Part shown: positions 16,931 to 26,761 of the stretch, one piece after another | How the letters are laid out: each line of letters starts with the position of its first letter | Position numbering within the stretch: the stretch's first letter is position 1 | From: Halogranum rubrum | Lineage (GTDB): Archaea > Halobacteriota > Halobacteria > Halobacteriales > Haloferacaceae | Reading direction: 5' to 3' | Length of the DNA: 64,000 nt | Assembly (NCBI RefSeq): GCF_900114455.1 | Contig: NZ_FOTC01000003.1 | Coordinates: 335,228 to 399,227 of the forward strand | Made by a program: the position numbers and the translations under genes | Notes under the pieces: generated by a model | What the model was told of the DNA's origin: nothing | The model's input: the letters and a program-made list of their open reading frames with translations, nothing else | Database searches by the model: none

Positions 16931-17719
16931 CTATCTGGCGCGTTCTCGTGTCCTCGACTCGTGTTCGACGACGAACCGCTCTGTTCCTCTCTTCACCAAG
17001 TACGGGAACAGTCGAGCGACGGCGAGACCGACTCTCGTGAACCAGTCGGCCATGACGACGCGGTCCGTCGATTCGACCTGTCGGGCTAGCTTGCGGCCCA
17101 CGTCCGTGGGGTCGCTCATCGCGGACGCCGGGTAGTCGAGTGCGGTGGCCGAACGGGTCTTCGCCAGTCGAGGATGCATCACGCTACACGAGACGTTCGT
17201 GTGCTGGAGTTCCAGTCGAAGCGAACGGGTGAACGACTCGATAGCACCTTTCGTCGAAGCGTATCCGGTGAGACCGGGGTTACCGACGAGGCCGACGCCG
17301 GAACTGACGTTGTGGATGCGCCCCTCGTTCCGGGCCAGCATGTGTGGTAAGACGGCGCGAATCGTTCGGAGGTAGCCGAAGTAGTTCACCTCGAAGGTAC
17401 GCTTCGTGTCCGCGAGCGTCTGCTCCTCGAAGAACCCGAAGTCCAGTATCGCAGCGTTGTTGACGAGAATATCGACCGCTCCCCATCGGTCGAGGACGTC
17501 GGCAATCGCCGTCTCGACGTCGCCGTCGACGGTCACGTCACAGTCGTAGAATCGGACTCGGTCGGGAGACGCCTCCTGCAGTGGTCGGACGTGTTCGCCG
17601 TCGACGTCGAGGGCGGCGACTCGATAGCCGTCTTCGAGGAGAGTCGTGAGCATTCCGTAGCCGATACCTTCGTTCGCACCCGTGAGGACGACGACTCGTG
17701 ACGTCTCGAATTCGGTCAT
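16931..17719 (-). CDS. Short-chain dehydrogenase/reductase
   Basis: A 262-residue SDR oxidoreductase. The start is set at [20 protein letters not shown]; an ATG 30 bases upstream adds residues with no family match. It has [10 protein letters not shown] (NAD(P)-binding Gly motif), [11 protein letters not shown] (NNAG type), NVSSGVGL (catalytic Ser) and the YASTKGAIE catalytic Tyr-Lys pair. The C-terminus ends in a basic segment with a hydrophobic patch ([19 protein letters not shown]), perhaps membrane-associated as in dehydrogenases of lipophilic substrates. The substrate is unknown. It is divergent from the aIF1A gene. Confidence 0.88.
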   Translation of the reverse strand: MTEFETSRVVVLTGANEGIGYGMLTTLLEDGYRVAALDVDGEHVRPLQEASPDRVRFYDCDVTVDGDVETAIADVLDRWGAVDILVNNAAILDFGFFEEQTLADTKRTFEVNYFGYLRTIRAVLPHMLARNEGRIHNVSSGVGLVGNPGLTGYASTKGAIESFTRSLRLELQHTNVSCSVMHPRLAKTRSATALDYPASAMSDPTDVGRKLARQVESTDRVVMADWFTRVGLAVARLFPYLVKRGTERFVVEHESRTRERAR

Positions 17720-17876
17720 CTCTCTAGAGATGCGTTCGAGAGATATCACCTCGCTGGCGAGTTACGATAGTCAGTCCGGAGTCGAAGCGGGCCGAAGAAC
17801 GCGCGGGGGCGACGAACCGACTGGTGCTCGGTGGCGGCAGCAAGACATAACCGTCCGGAGTCACGAACGTCCCACC

Positions 17877-18161
17877 ATGAGCGAGTCCACACAGCGTCGA
17901 GACCTTCGAATGCCCGACGACGACGAGGTGTTCGCCGTCGTGACCGAGATGCTCGGAGCCAACCGTGTACAGGTCCGGTGTGCAGACGGGACGGAGCGAA
18001 CCGCTCGTATCCCTGGTCGGATGCAGAAGCGTGTCTGGATTCGCGAGGACGACGTCGTCCTCGTCGAACCGTGGGACTGGCAAGACGAGAAGGCCGACGT
18101 CGAGTGGCGCTACGAACGCGACGAAGCCGAACAACTCCGCGAGGAAGGCCACATTCACTGA
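17877..18161 (+). CDS. eif1A: Translation initiation factor 1A (aIF1A)
   Basis: A 94-residue OB-fold factor that binds the small ribosomal subunit A site during initiation. It reads [20 protein letters not shown], then [20 protein letters not shown] and [20 protein letters not shown], all family signatures. [17 protein letters not shown] leads into an acidic C-terminal tail. The ATG at 17877 is chosen because the upstream part of the frame is not family-like. Confidence 0.95.
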   Translation: MSESTQRRDLRMPDDDEVFAVVTEMLGANRVQVRCADGTERTARIPGRMQKRVWIREDDVVLVEPWDWQDEKADVEWRYERDEAEQLREEGHIH

Positions 18162-18203
18162 CGAAGAGGCTCGGTTTCGAAGCAGTCGACCGCCGAACGG
18201 CCG

Positions 18204-18365
18204 CTATCGCTCGCGGACGTTCGGGTCGTTACAGATCGGACAGCGCAGTTCACTCATCGGCTTCTCCTCCTGTGGGACGAACGTCTCCATACAGGCGTTA
18301 CACTGGTACAAGGTTCGTTTCTCGCCACTGCTGAACAGGCCGCGTGCTTTGTCGATGACTCCCAT
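18204..18365 (-). CDS. Small zinc-ribbon protein
   Basis: A 53-residue protein starting MGVIDKARGLFSSGEKRTLY, with two CxxC knuckles (QCNACMET and LRCPICNDP) separated by 23 residues. This is a compact zinc ribbon of the kind found in haloarchaeal microproteins and FmdB-like regulators. The longer reading from 18473 is unsupported. It sits tail to tail with the aIF1A gene and head to head with rio1. Confidence 0.75.
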   Translation of the reverse strand: MGVIDKARGLFSSGEKRTLYQCNACMETFVPQEEKPMSELRCPICNDPNVRER

Positions 18366-18507
18366 GTGTGAGCACCTCGTACGGAGTCGGTGCGAACAGA
18401 GAATAAACCGCGAGAATCGTCGCCGACCGTTGCGGACTGTTTCGGCCGTCAGCGCCACGCGACACACCTGCACCCCTTTTCAGGCCGGAGTCCGTAGTCA
18501 CTCGTAG

Positions 18508-19365
18508 ATGACAGGGGAGTTCGAGCTAATCGAGCCAGAGGAAGCCGAGGGGTTCGGCGACGAGTGGGAGGAGATAGACGTCTCCGACACCGAAGCCGAC
18601 CGTATCGCGCGAAAGCGCGACAGAAAGTTCAGCGAGTTCAGAAAGCGCATCAAGGACGCCGACCAGTTCAAGGTCGAACAGTCGGTGTTCGACGACGCGA
18701 CGTTCGCCGCCATCTACAAACTCGTTCAAGACGGGTACATCGAGGCCTTCGGGGGGCCGATTTCCACGGGAAAGGAGGCGAACGTCTACGAGGCACTCGG
18801 AGACGACGACACCGACGTCGCGGTCAAAATCTACCGCATCAACGCCTCGAACTTCCGGCAGATGCGCAACTACCTCGAAGGCGACCCACGGTTCGAGGGC
18901 ATCGGCAACGACAAGGGGAAAATCGTCCTCGCGTGGGTGCGCAAGGAGTTCGCCAACCTCGAACGCGCCCGCAAAGCCGGCGTCCGCGTCCCCGAACCCA
19001 TCGCCGTCGAGCGAAACGTCCTCGTGATGGAACTCGTCGGACTGGTCGAAGACCGGGCGCGTCGCCTCTCGGAGGTGAACGTCGAGAACCCCGAGACAGC
19101 CTTCGAAGTCGTCCGCGAGTACATGCGTCGCCTCTACAGCGCCGGCCTCATTCACGGTGACCTCAGCGAGTACAACCTCATCATCCACGAGGGCGAACTC
19201 GTCGTCATCGACCTCGGACAGGCCGTGACGATTCACCACCCGAACGCAAACGAGTTCCTCCAACGGGACTGTACGAACGTCGCGAGTTTCTTCACCCGCC
19301 AAGGTATCGACGTGGACGGCGACGAACTGTACGACTACGTGACCGACGTCGAACCAGACAACTAA
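18508..19365 (+). CDS. rio1: RIO-type serine/threonine protein kinase (Rio1)
   Basis: A 285-residue atypical kinase/ATPase linked to maturation of the small ribosomal subunit. An acidic N-terminus is followed by the RIO1 domain: GPISTGKEANVYEALG (flexible P-loop), DVAVKIYRINASNFRQM (catalytic Lys), HGDLSEYNLIIHEG (catalytic loop with Asp and Asn) and VVIDLGQAVTIHHPN (metal-binding Asp). It lies with aIF1A and, further on, a KH-domain protein; these functions are often neighbours in archaea. Confidence 0.96.
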   Translation: MTGEFELIEPEEAEGFGDEWEEIDVSDTEADRIARKRDRKFSEFRKRIKDADQFKVEQSVFDDATFAAIYKLVQDGYIEAFGGPISTGKEANVYEALGDDDTDVAVKIYRINASNFRQMRNYLEGDPRFEGIGNDKGKIVLAWVRKEFANLERARKAGVRVPEPIAVERNVLVMELVGLVEDRARRLSEVNVENPETAFEVVREYMRRLYSAGLIHGDLSEYNLIIHEGELVVIDLGQAVTIHHPNANEFLQRDCTNVASFFTRQGIDVDGDELYDYVTDVEPDN

Positions 19366-19415
19366 GGAGAAAAGACGGCGACAGGTCGAAGTCACCCCGT
19401 CGTGTCGGCTTTCCT

Positions 19416-20258
19416 ATGGTCGACGCCTCCGCAACCGACCGCGCCGTCGAAGCCTTCTCCCTCCTCGGCGACGACACGCGACTCGCTATCCTCCGAACGT
19501 TGTGGGACGCCGAGGACCCCCTCTCGTTCGGCGACCTCAGAGAGCGGGTCGGCGTCCGCGACAGCGGCCGGTTCAACTACCACCTGAAGAAACTCGACGA
19601 GCGGTTCGTCCGCAAAACCGACGAGGGCTACGAACTTCGGTTCGCCGGACGGCGCGTCATCGGGGCACTGCTCGAAGGGACGTACGACCAAGCCGACGAC
19701 GCCGAACCGATTCCCGTCGACGGGCCGTGTCTGGAGTGCGGCGCGGCGCTCACCTACCGGTACGAAGACGAAATCGCCTCCGTCTCCTGCGACGAGGGTC
19801 ACGACATGCTCAAGACCGGCGTTCCGCCGGGTATCTTTGCCGGGCGTGACGACGAGACGTTGCCGCGGGTCTTCGAGCGGTACATCCGTCGGCAGTCTGA
19901 GTGGACGAAGTCGGGGTTCTGTCCGAACTGCTCGGGGCCGACGAGTGCGCAGGTCGGCGAGTCGGAACTGTGGGACCGTACGGACTACACCGTCGTGACG
20001 TTCACCTGCGAGCGATGCGGACAGACGCTTCACTCGGACGTGGCCGCAGCACTGCTCGACCATCCGGACCTCGTCGCCTTCGCCCGTGAACACGGTGTCG
20101 GCGTCCGCGAGACGCCCATCTGGGAACTCACGCTCCTCCACGACGCGGAGACGACGGTTACGACCGACCCGTTCCGTGCGGCCGTGACGTTCCGACTCGA
20201 CGGTGACGAACGCACACTCGTCGTCGATGAGGCGTTCTCCGTCGTCGACGTGACGTGA
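19416..20258 (+). CDS. ArsR-like winged-helix transcriptional regulator with zinc-ribbon half
   Basis: A 280-residue protein. Residues about 8-90 form a winged helix (AFSLLGDDTRLAILRTLWDA, then SFGDLRERVGVRDSGRFNYH and LKKLDERFV). The C-terminal part has Cys pairs that could bind zinc (GPCLECGAAL, FCPNCSGPT, FTCERCGQTL) and beta-rich regions. This architecture recurs in haloarchaeal regulators of unknown ligand. It precedes the MFS exporter gene on the same strand by about 105 bases, so it may control that gene (inference). Confidence 0.85.
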   Translation: MVDASATDRAVEAFSLLGDDTRLAILRTLWDAEDPLSFGDLRERVGVRDSGRFNYHLKKLDERFVRKTDEGYELRFAGRRVIGALLEGTYDQADDAEPIPVDGPCLECGAALTYRYEDEIASVSCDEGHDMLKTGVPPGIFAGRDDETLPRVFERYIRRQSEWTKSGFCPNCSGPTSAQVGESELWDRTDYTVVTFTCERCGQTLHSDVAAALLDHPDLVAFAREHGVGVRETPIWELTLLHDAETTVTTDPFRAAVTFRLDGDERTLVVDEAFSVVDVT

Positions 20259-20363
20259 GACGCCGACAAATGACACTGGGAAGACAGAAGAGACCTTCTG
20301 CCGAACCAGTTACAGAACCGTCATTCTGCAGACAGTTATCCGGTCGTCGCTCCATCGACGAGT

Positions 20364-21695
20364 ATGCAGATTCCGTTTCGTGACAGCGTCCTCGTTCGGA
20401 ACCCGAACCTCCGGCGACTCGTCTTCGGGCGACTGGTGACGAACGCCGGGGACAGCGTCTACGCCATCGCGGCGATGTGGTTAGTCTACGACCTCACCGG
20501 GTCGTCGGCGTACACGGGTCTCGCGGGACTCTTGACGATGGGGCCGCAGGCCTTGCAGGTGTTCGTCGGCCCACTCGTCGACCGCTGGCCACTCCGCCGA
20601 ATCCTCGTCGGAACGCAGGTCGTACAGGCCGTGCTCGTGCTCGTGATTCCGGCGGCGTTCCTCCTCGATGCGCTCTCCGTCTGGGTCGTCCTGACCGTGA
20701 TGCCGGTCGTCTCGTTGCTCAACCAGTTCGTCTATCCGGCACAGAACGCCGCGCTCCCTCGAATCGTCGAACAAGAGGACCTCGTCTCGGCGAACTCGTT
20801 GCTCTCGTTGGCGTATCAGGGCGTGGATATGGCGTTCAACGCGCTCGCAGGTGTTCTGGTCGCCGTCGTCGGCGCGGTGACGCTCTATCTCGTCGACTCC
20901 GTCACGTTCGTCGTCGCAGCCATCCTGTTTCTCGGTCTGCGTGTGCCCGCGTCGCGCGGAGCGAGCAGTTCGGAGACGGAGGAGTCAGAGGGAGGAGATT
21001 CGGTGGGGAGCGACTCGGAGACGGGAGAGCGGACGGCAGCAGTCGCCGACGGCGGAGCGGATTCTTCCTACCTCGCCGACCTGCGGGCCGGTCTCTCGTT
21101 CGTGCGTGGCACCATCCTCCTGCCACTGCTCGTGACCAGCGTCGTCGCCAACGGGACGCTCGGCGGCGTGTGGGCGACGATGCCTGCCTTCGCCGACGCC
21201 CGCGGTGGCCCGGAGACGTACGGGGTTCTCATGGCCGCCATCGCCGGCGGGATGCTCGTCGGGGCGCTCGTCGCGTCGCGGTTCGAAGACTACCCACTCG
21301 GCCGGTTGACGGTGACGCTGTACGCGCTCTCGGGGAGTCTCTGGCTAGCGGCGGTGTGGTCGTCGTCGCTCCCGTCGACGGCGGCCCTCCTCGCACTGGC
21401 GCTCGTTCCGGTCGGCATCTCTAACGTCATCGTCGTCACGATGTTTCAGACGCTCGTCCCCGACGACTTGCTGGGTCGAGTGATGGCCGCAATCGGGAGC
21501 ATCTCCACCGTCGCGATGCCGCTCGGGTCGGCGGCCGGTGGCGTGGTCGCAGACGCGACGAGTGCGACGTACGTCGTCGCCGGTGGGGGTCTGGGACTGC
21601 TGTTCGTCGCCGTCTACATCGCCGCGATTCCGTCGCTTCGTCGACTGCCGCGAACGGAAGAGCTAGAGACGCTGCAGCGGGCGTCCGCGGAGTGA
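20364..21695 (+). CDS. MFS transporter (EntS/drug-exporter-like)
   Basis: A 443-residue major-facilitator protein with about 12 transmembrane helices, split by a central acidic, Ser-rich cytoplasmic loop (about residues 198-232, with SSSETEESEGGDSVGSD). It begins IPFRDSVLVRNPNLRRLVFG, then RLVTNAGDSVYAIAAMWLVY, typical of the enterobactin-exporter-like subgroup. It probably uses an ion gradient to expel a small molecule. The preceding regulator may govern it. Confidence 0.9.
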   Translation: MQIPFRDSVLVRNPNLRRLVFGRLVTNAGDSVYAIAAMWLVYDLTGSSAYTGLAGLLTMGPQALQVFVGPLVDRWPLRRILVGTQVVQAVLVLVIPAAFLLDALSVWVVLTVMPVVSLLNQFVYPAQNAALPRIVEQEDLVSANSLLSLAYQGVDMAFNALAGVLVAVVGAVTLYLVDSVTFVVAAILFLGLRVPASRGASSSETEESEGGDSVGSDSETGERTAAVADGGADSSYLADLRAGLSFVRGTILLPLLVTSVVANGTLGGVWATMPAFADARGGPETYGVLMAAIAGGMLVGALVASRFEDYPLGRLTVTLYALSGSLWLAAVWSSSLPSTAALLALALVPVGISNVIVVTMFQTLVPDDLLGRVMAAIGSISTVAMPLGSAAGGVVADATSATYVVAGGGLGLLFVAVYIAAIPSLRRLPRTEELETLQRASAE

Positions 21696-21750
21696 ACAGT
21701 CTCCGGACGTGGCCAGAGCGCTTAGGGATGTGTCGACCGTTACCACGTTC

Positions 21751-22032
21751 ATGTCCAACAGCGTGAAAGTTTCCGAGTTCGACTACGAGTCCGACGACGA
21801 GGGGAACCTCGTCGTCACAGCGACGCTCCGAAACGAGAGTGACGAGGCGGCGACGGTCACGCTCATCGCCAGTGTGACCGCAGGGAAAGGGAAGAACGAG
21901 CGAGAGGTCGACCAGTCCGAGCAGTTCGAACTGTCGGAGGGTGCGAGCGCAGACGCCGCCTTCACCTTCGACGTTCCCTACACGCGCTTCGAGCGCAACG
22001 GTGGTCTGGACTTGGAAGTCCACCCGGCATAA
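21751..22032 (+). CDS. Small beta-rich protein, unknown function
   Basis: A 93-residue protein starting MSNSVKVSEFDYESDDEGNL. It reads as a single beta-sandwich: VVTATLRNESDEAATVTLIA, and FTFDVPYTRFERNGGLDLEV at the end, like the extracellular FxLyD or CARDB-type folds but without a signal peptide. A run of seven T follows at 22055-22061. No family is firmly recognised. Confidence 0.68.
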   Translation: MSNSVKVSEFDYESDDEGNLVVTATLRNESDEAATVTLIASVTAGKGKNEREVDQSEQFELSEGASADAAFTFDVPYTRFERNGGLDLEVHPA

Positions 22033-22054
22033 CCCGACGAAGCCCGACGAAGCA

Positions 22055-22061
22055 TTTTTTT
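22055..22061 (+). terminator. T-tract terminator
   Basis: Seven T residues, 23 bases after the stop of the preceding gene and followed by GC-rich sequence, as expected for an archaeal oligo-T terminator. The remaining spacer up to trpS (about 210 bases) shows nothing else clear. Confidence 0.5.
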
Positions 22062-22274
22062 GTAGTGGGTCGGTAGGAGAGCGTGATGCAGTCCGCTCCC
22101 GACTCCATCTGCTGGCGCTGGTGGCCGCACGCCGTGGGAGCGGACAGTCTCTCGGTCGTCGACGCCGTGGCGTAACCCGGCGTCTCCGGTCGCGGATGCT
22201 CACTTCGTTCTCTCGTCTGTGCGAATCGAGTACAGCACACGACCACCAGCGACACGTATTCAAACACTCGACAG

Positions 22275-23441
22275 ATGGACGACTTCACCGTCACACCGTA
22301 CACCGTCGAAGGCGACGTCGACTACGACCGCCTCCTCGACCAGTTCGGTGCCGACCGACTGACCGACGAACAGCTACAGAACTTCCCCCACCCGACCCAC
22401 CGACTGCTCCGCCGTCGCGTGTTCTACGCCGGCCGCGACGTCGACCGGTTCACCGCCGCCGCGGCTCGTGGTGAGACCGTCTCGGTCGTGACTGGTCGGG
22501 GTCCCTCCGGGCCGATGCATCTCGGACACGTCTACCCCTTCTACTTCGCGAAGTACCTCCAAGACGAACTCGGCGCGTACGTCTACATCCCGCTCTCTGA
22601 CGACGAGAAGTACTTCTCGAAGGACCTGACGTTCGACGAGATTCACGAGTACACCCGGCAGAACGTCCGCGACATCCTCGCCGTCGGGTTCGACCCCGAG
22701 CGCACGAGACTCGTCGTCGACACCGCCGACGCGGACGTGGTGTATCCCGTCGCCGCCGAGTTGGCGAAAGAACTCACGCCCGCCGCCGTCGAGGCGACGT
22801 ACGGGACGCCGCCGAACGTCGGTCTGGGATTCTACCCGGCGGTGCAGGCGACGCACCTCCTGCTCCCGCAACTGGTCCACGGCCGCCACCCGACGCTCGT
22901 TCCCATCGCTGTCGACCAAGACCCGCACGTCCGGGTCTGTCGCGACATCGCCGCGAAGCAGCGACACGACGTGGAGAAACCCGCCGCGCTGCTCTCGCGG
23001 TTCCTGCCCCGACTGGGCGGTGGCGGCGGGAAGATGTCGACCAGCGACGACGCGCCCGGCATCCTGCTCTCGGACGACCGCGAGACGGTTCGCGAGAAAG
23101 TCCAGCGACACGCCTACTCCGGCGGCCGAGACGACGTAGACGCACACCGCGAACACGGCGGTGATCCGACCGTCGACGTCGCCTACCAACTCCTCGCGTA
23201 CTTCTTCGAGGAGAGCGACGAGACGTTGGACCGACTGGCCGCGGACTATCGCTCGGGTGAGTTGCTCTCGGGCGAGTTGAAAGCGTACGCCGCCGACCGC
23301 ATCGCCGACTTCCTCGAAGGGCACCAGCGGCGACGACCCGAGGGTCCAATCGCCGACGTCGTCGAACCGTATCGACTGACCGAAGCGGAACGAGCACGGG
23401 TGCGACCAGACGTCTTCGGCGGCGAATCTGACCGAGAGTAG
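22275..23441 (+). CDS. trpS: Tryptophanyl-tRNA synthetase-like protein
   Basis: A 388-residue class I synthetase. It has GRGPSGPMHLGHVYPFYFAK (HIGH-class motif) and GGGKMSTSDDAPGILL (KMSKS class). PLSDDEKYFSKDLTFDEIHE and IAVDQDPHVRVCRDIA are typical of archaeal/eukaryotic TrpS. It is at the short end for the family. Some haloarchaea carry two TrpS genes, and this one could be the second, divergent form; no other copy is in this window. Confidence 0.87.
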   Translation: MDDFTVTPYTVEGDVDYDRLLDQFGADRLTDEQLQNFPHPTHRLLRRRVFYAGRDVDRFTAAAARGETVSVVTGRGPSGPMHLGHVYPFYFAKYLQDELGAYVYIPLSDDEKYFSKDLTFDEIHEYTRQNVRDILAVGFDPERTRLVVDTADADVVYPVAAELAKELTPAAVEATYGTPPNVGLGFYPAVQATHLLLPQLVHGRHPTLVPIAVDQDPHVRVCRDIAAKQRHDVEKPAALLSRFLPRLGGGGGKMSTSDDAPGILLSDDRETVREKVQRHAYSGGRDDVDAHREHGGDPTVDVAYQLLAYFFEESDETLDRLAADYRSGELLSGELKAYAADRIADFLEGHQRRRPEGPIADVVEPYRLTEAERARVRPDVFGGESDRE

Positions 23442-23543
23442 CGCCGACGAACGACACCGCGAGACGGCATCCGCGTGTGTCGGTTTCTCCCACAGAGCGA
23501 CGACGAACAAACGCTTAAACCGCTCGAACGGATATCCCAGTTC

Positions 23544-24095
23544 ATGCAACACGTGAAGGTTCCGCAGGACCGCATCGGTGTCGTCATCGGTGACGGCGGC
23601 GAGACCATGCGGGAGATCGAGAGTCGGGCCGAGGTTCGGCTCGACATCGACTCCGAGAGCGGGTCCGTCGCTATCGACTCCGTCGGCGACCCTGTCACGG
23701 GACTCGCCGCCCCGGACATCGTCCGGGCCATCGGCCGCGGGTTCAAGCCCGAGGTCGCCCTCTCGCTGCTCGACAACGACATGCGGATGTTCGACCTCAT
23801 CGACATCGGTGAGGCCACGCGAAACAAAAACGACATGAAGCGCCAGAAGGGTCGACTCATCGGCGAGAACGGTCGGACCCGCCAACTGATGGAGGAGCTG
23901 TCGGGTGCCCACGTCGTCATCTACGGGTCGACGCTCGGCATCATCGGCCAGCCAGAAGAGGTCGAGACGGTCCGCCGCGCCGTCGGGATGATTCTCGACG
24001 GAGCGCCCCACGGAGCGGTCTACTCCTACCTCGAACGGAAGCACAACGAACTCTCTCGCGGTGCCCAACTCTCGGGCTCTACCGAAGACTTCTGA
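23544..24095 (+). CDS. KH-domain RNA-binding protein (Krr1/Pno1-like)
   Basis: A 183-residue protein with two KH domains. The GxxG loops are VVIGDGGETMREIE (about residue 14) and RLIGENGRTRQLMEE (about residue 105). The start is the ATG of MQHVKVPQDRIGVVIGDGGE. Archaeal homologues of Pno1/Dim2/Krr1 bind pre-rRNA near the 3' end of 16S rRNA and work with Rio1 and aIF2 in small-subunit maturation. The nearby rio1 fits this role. Confidence 0.92.
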   Translation: MQHVKVPQDRIGVVIGDGGETMREIESRAEVRLDIDSESGSVAIDSVGDPVTGLAAPDIVRAIGRGFKPEVALSLLDNDMRMFDLIDIGEATRNKNDMKRQKGRLIGENGRTRQLMEELSGAHVVIYGSTLGIIGQPEEVETVRRAVGMILDGAPHGAVYSYLERKHNELSRGAQLSGSTEDF

Positions 24096-24193
24096 CGTCG
24101 CGTCTCGTCTCTCTGTCTCGCCGCACTTCTGTGCAGTAGCGCCTCGACACGGACACGGGATAGCTACATGTCTCTCGCCACAGTAGCACGGAT

Positions 24194-24649
24194 ATGAACG
24201 GCCAAGGTGCGGTCGAAGGCGTGTTCGTCACAGCGACGTCCGGCGGCACAGTCGAGCGACGAGATGAAGTCGACGCGCTTGCGGGTCGTGGACTCCGTGG
24301 GGACCGACACTGCAAAGAACAGCCATCCGACGCTGGTGACGACGTGACGCTCATAGAGCGGGAAGCCCTCGACGCGATTCGGCGTGAGTCGGGTATCGAA
24401 CTCGCACCCGGCGAACACCGCCGTAACGTCGAGACGCGCGACGTCGCGCTCAACCACCTCGTCGGCGAGCGATTCCGCGTGGGCGACGCCGTCTGTCGCG
24501 GTGTCGAACTCTGTGAACCGTGTAACCACCTCCAGCAGATGACCGAAGACGGCGTGTTGCAGGCGCTGCTCCACCGTGGTGGACTCCGCGCCGAAATCGT
24601 CGAGGGCGGGACGATTCGTTCGGGCGACGCCGTCGTCTCACTCGACTGA
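24194..24649 (+). CDS. MOSC domain protein
   Basis: A 151-residue single-domain MOSC protein. Its beta-strand core includes VEGVFVTATSGGTVERRDEV and GLRGDRHC. It continues with IELAPGEHRRNVETRDVALN and the conserved cysteine region GVELCEPCNHL. MOSC domains (as in the molybdenum cofactor sulfurase C-terminus) handle sulfur or molybdenum cofactors. The specific reaction is unknown. It starts about 100 bases after the KH gene on the same strand. Confidence 0.85.
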   Translation: MNGQGAVEGVFVTATSGGTVERRDEVDALAGRGLRGDRHCKEQPSDAGDDVTLIEREALDAIRRESGIELAPGEHRRNVETRDVALNHLVGERFRVGDAVCRGVELCEPCNHLQQMTEDGVLQALLHRGGLRAEIVEGGTIRSGDAVVSLD

Positions 24650-24784
24650 GAACGCGGTGGTCAAACCGCGCTTTCGCTGCCGACGTCCGCCGGCCAGCGT
24701 GTCACGAGTACTACTTATACGGCCCTGTGGGAGAGTGTGACACGAGCAGGCATGTGACTCACGTCTTGCGGTTTTGTGAATTCC

Positions 24785-24803
24785 GAACCGTAGAGTTTTT
24801 ATA
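24785..24803 (+). promoter_or_regulatory. Thermosome promoter resembling the haloarchaeal heat-shock promoter
   Basis: CGAACCG (24784-24790) is followed by the TATA element TTTATA at 24798-24803, about 29 bases before the thermosome ATG. Published work on the Haloferax volcanii cct1 promoter found that a CGAA-type element just upstream of a TTTATA box is needed for heat induction; this arrangement is the same. Regulation here is inferred from that similarity. Confidence 0.65.
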
Positions 24804-24829
24804 GAACCACAGACAATCATTGCGTGAAT

Positions 24830-26515
24830 ATGGCTCAGCGAATGGGTAATCAGCCGATGATTGTACTGTCGGAGGACAGCCAGCGCACCTCCGGGAAAGA
24901 CGCACAGTCGATGAACATCACTGCTGGGAAGGCCGTCGCCGAGTCCGTTCGGACCACACTCGGCCCGAAAGGCATGGACAAGATGCTCGTCGACTCGTCG
25001 GGCGGCGTCGTCGTCACGAACGACGGCGTGACCATCCTCAAGGAGATGGACATCGACCACCCGGCGGCGAACATGATCGTCGAAGTCTCTGAGACGCAGG
25101 AGGACGAAGTCGGCGACGGGACGACGACGGCCGTCGTCATCGCCGGTGAACTCCTCGACCAGGCTGAGGAACTCATCGACTCGGACATCCACCCGACGAC
25201 CCTCGCACAGGGATACCGTCAGGCGGCCGAGAAAGCCAAGGAAGTCCTCGAATCGAAAGCAATCGACGTCACCGAAGACGACCGCGAGACCCTCGTCAAA
25301 ATCGCCGCGACGGCGATGACCGGCAAGGGCGCGGAGTCGTCCAAAGACCTGCTCGCCGAACTCGTCGTCGACGCCGTGCTGGCCGTCGCCGACGAGGACG
25401 GTATCGACACCGAGAACGTCTCCGTCGAGAAGGTCGTCGGTGGCTCCATCGACAACTCCGAACTCGTCGAAGGCGCAGTCATCGACAAAGAGCGCGTCGA
25501 CGACAACATGCCGTACATGGTCGAGGACGCCAACGTGGCCGTCTTCGACGGCGCACTCGAAGTCAAAGAGACCGAAATCGACGCGGAAGTCAACGTCACG
25601 GACCCCGACCAGCTTCAGCAGTTCCTCGACCAAGAGGAGAAACAGCTGAAGGAGATGGTCGACAAGCTCGTCGAGGCCGGTGTGGACGCCGTCTTCGTCG
25701 GTGACGGCATCGACGACATGGCCCAGCACTACCTCGCCAAAGAGGGTATCCTGGCCGTTCGCCGTGTCAAGAACAGCGACCTCAAGCGCATCGCCCGCTC
25801 CACGGGCGCACGTGTCGTCTCCAACGTCGACGACATCGAAGCCGACGACCTCGGCTTCGCTGGCTCCGTCGCCCAGAAGGACGTCGGCGGCGACGAGCGC
25901 ATCTTCGTCGAGGACGTCGAGGACGCGAAGGCCGTCACCCTGTTCCTCCGCGGTGGCACCCAGCACGTCGTCGACGAACTCGAGCGCGCTATCGACGACT
26001 CGCTCGGCGTGGTCCGCACGACGCTGGAGGACGGCAAAGTCCTGCCCGGCGGCGGCGCACCCGAGACGGAACTCGCCCTCGAACTCCGCGACTTCGCCGA
26101 CTCCGTCGGTGGGCGCGAGCAGCTCGCCATCGAGGCGTTCGCCGACGCGCTGGAAGTCATCCCGCGCACGCTGGCCGAGAACGCTGGGCTCGACCCCATC
26201 GACTCCCTCGTGGACCTCCGTTCGCGCCACGACGGCGGCGAGTTCGGTGCCGGTCTCGACGCCTACACGGGCGACGTCATCGACATGGAGTCCGAAGGTG
26301 TCGTCGAACCGCTCCGGGTCAAGACGCAGGCCATCGAGAGCGCCACCGAGGCGGCCGTCATGATCCTCCGCATCGACGACGTCATCGCCGCAGGTGACCT
26401 CTCCGGCGGTCAGATCGACCCCGACGACGACGACGACGAGATGCCGCCCGGCGGCGGAATGGGCGGCGGCATGGGCGGTATGGGCGGCATGGGCGGTATG
26501 GGCGGCGCGATGTGA
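24830..26515 (+). CDS. cct1: Thermosome subunit (group II chaperonin)
   Basis: A 561-residue ATP-driven chaperonin subunit that folds proteins inside a double ring. I take the ATG of [13 protein letters not shown] as the start; a GTG six bases upstream is also possible. ATPase motifs include [39 protein letters not shown] and VLPGGGAPE. The C-terminus is [13 protein letters not shown] followed by GGM repeats, the flexible tail that faces the cavity. A heat-shock-like promoter precedes it and a hairpin follows. Confidence 0.97.
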   Translation: MAQRMGNQPMIVLSEDSQRTSGKDAQSMNITAGKAVAESVRTTLGPKGMDKMLVDSSGGVVVTNDGVTILKEMDIDHPAANMIVEVSETQEDEVGDGTTTAVVIAGELLDQAEELIDSDIHPTTLAQGYRQAAEKAKEVLESKAIDVTEDDRETLVKIAATAMTGKGAESSKDLLAELVVDAVLAVADEDGIDTENVSVEKVVGGSIDNSELVEGAVIDKERVDDNMPYMVEDANVAVFDGALEVKETEIDAEVNVTDPDQLQQFLDQEEKQLKEMVDKLVEAGVDAVFVGDGIDDMAQHYLAKEGILAVRRVKNSDLKRIARSTGARVVSNVDDIEADDLGFAGSVAQKDVGGDERIFVEDVEDAKAVTLFLRGGTQHVVDELERAIDDSLGVVRTTLEDGKVLPGGGAPETELALELRDFADSVGGREQLAIEAFADALEVIPRTLAENAGLDPIDSLVDLRSRHDGGEFGAGLDAYTGDVIDMESEGVVEPLRVKTQAIESATEAAVMILRIDDVIAAGDLSGGQIDPDDDDDEMPPGGGMGGGMGGMGGMGGMGGAM

Positions 26516-26516
26516 G

Positions 26517-26557
26517 AGAGGTTCAAAAGAACCTCTAAACCGAGCGGGCGCGCCCGC
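26517..26557 (+). terminator. Hairpin pair after the thermosome gene
   Basis: A perfect 8-bp stem (AGAGGTTC, loop AAAA, GAACCTCT; 26517-26536) starts two bases after the thermosome stop codon. A perfect GC palindrome GCGGGCGCGCCCGC follows at 26544-26557. Neither is followed by a T run, so they may shape the mRNA 3' end rather than act as a bacterial-style terminator. The 200 bases after it up to the lipoprotein gene hold nothing recognisable. Confidence 0.6.
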
Positions 26558-26761
26558 GAGGTGTGGCGCTGAGCCACTAACACCCACCATCCAGTCCGCT
26601 TCCGTATCGACTCTCGACCGTCGGCCCGCGTTTGCCGATTCGAATCCGACTTCTTTCGACGCTCGACGCCGAGTGACGACACCGTCGCCGTTCGTTCTGT
26701 CGCCGCAACCGGCCCCAAGCCATTCCAGTGAGCCGCGCGGAGATGACGACAGAGTATCACG

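Noticed and set aside
22374..24068. A 564-codon minus-strand reading across trpS and the KH gene
   Set aside because: Same shadow effect; the plus-strand genes carry clear HLGH/KMSTS and GxxG motifs, and the antisense text shows none.
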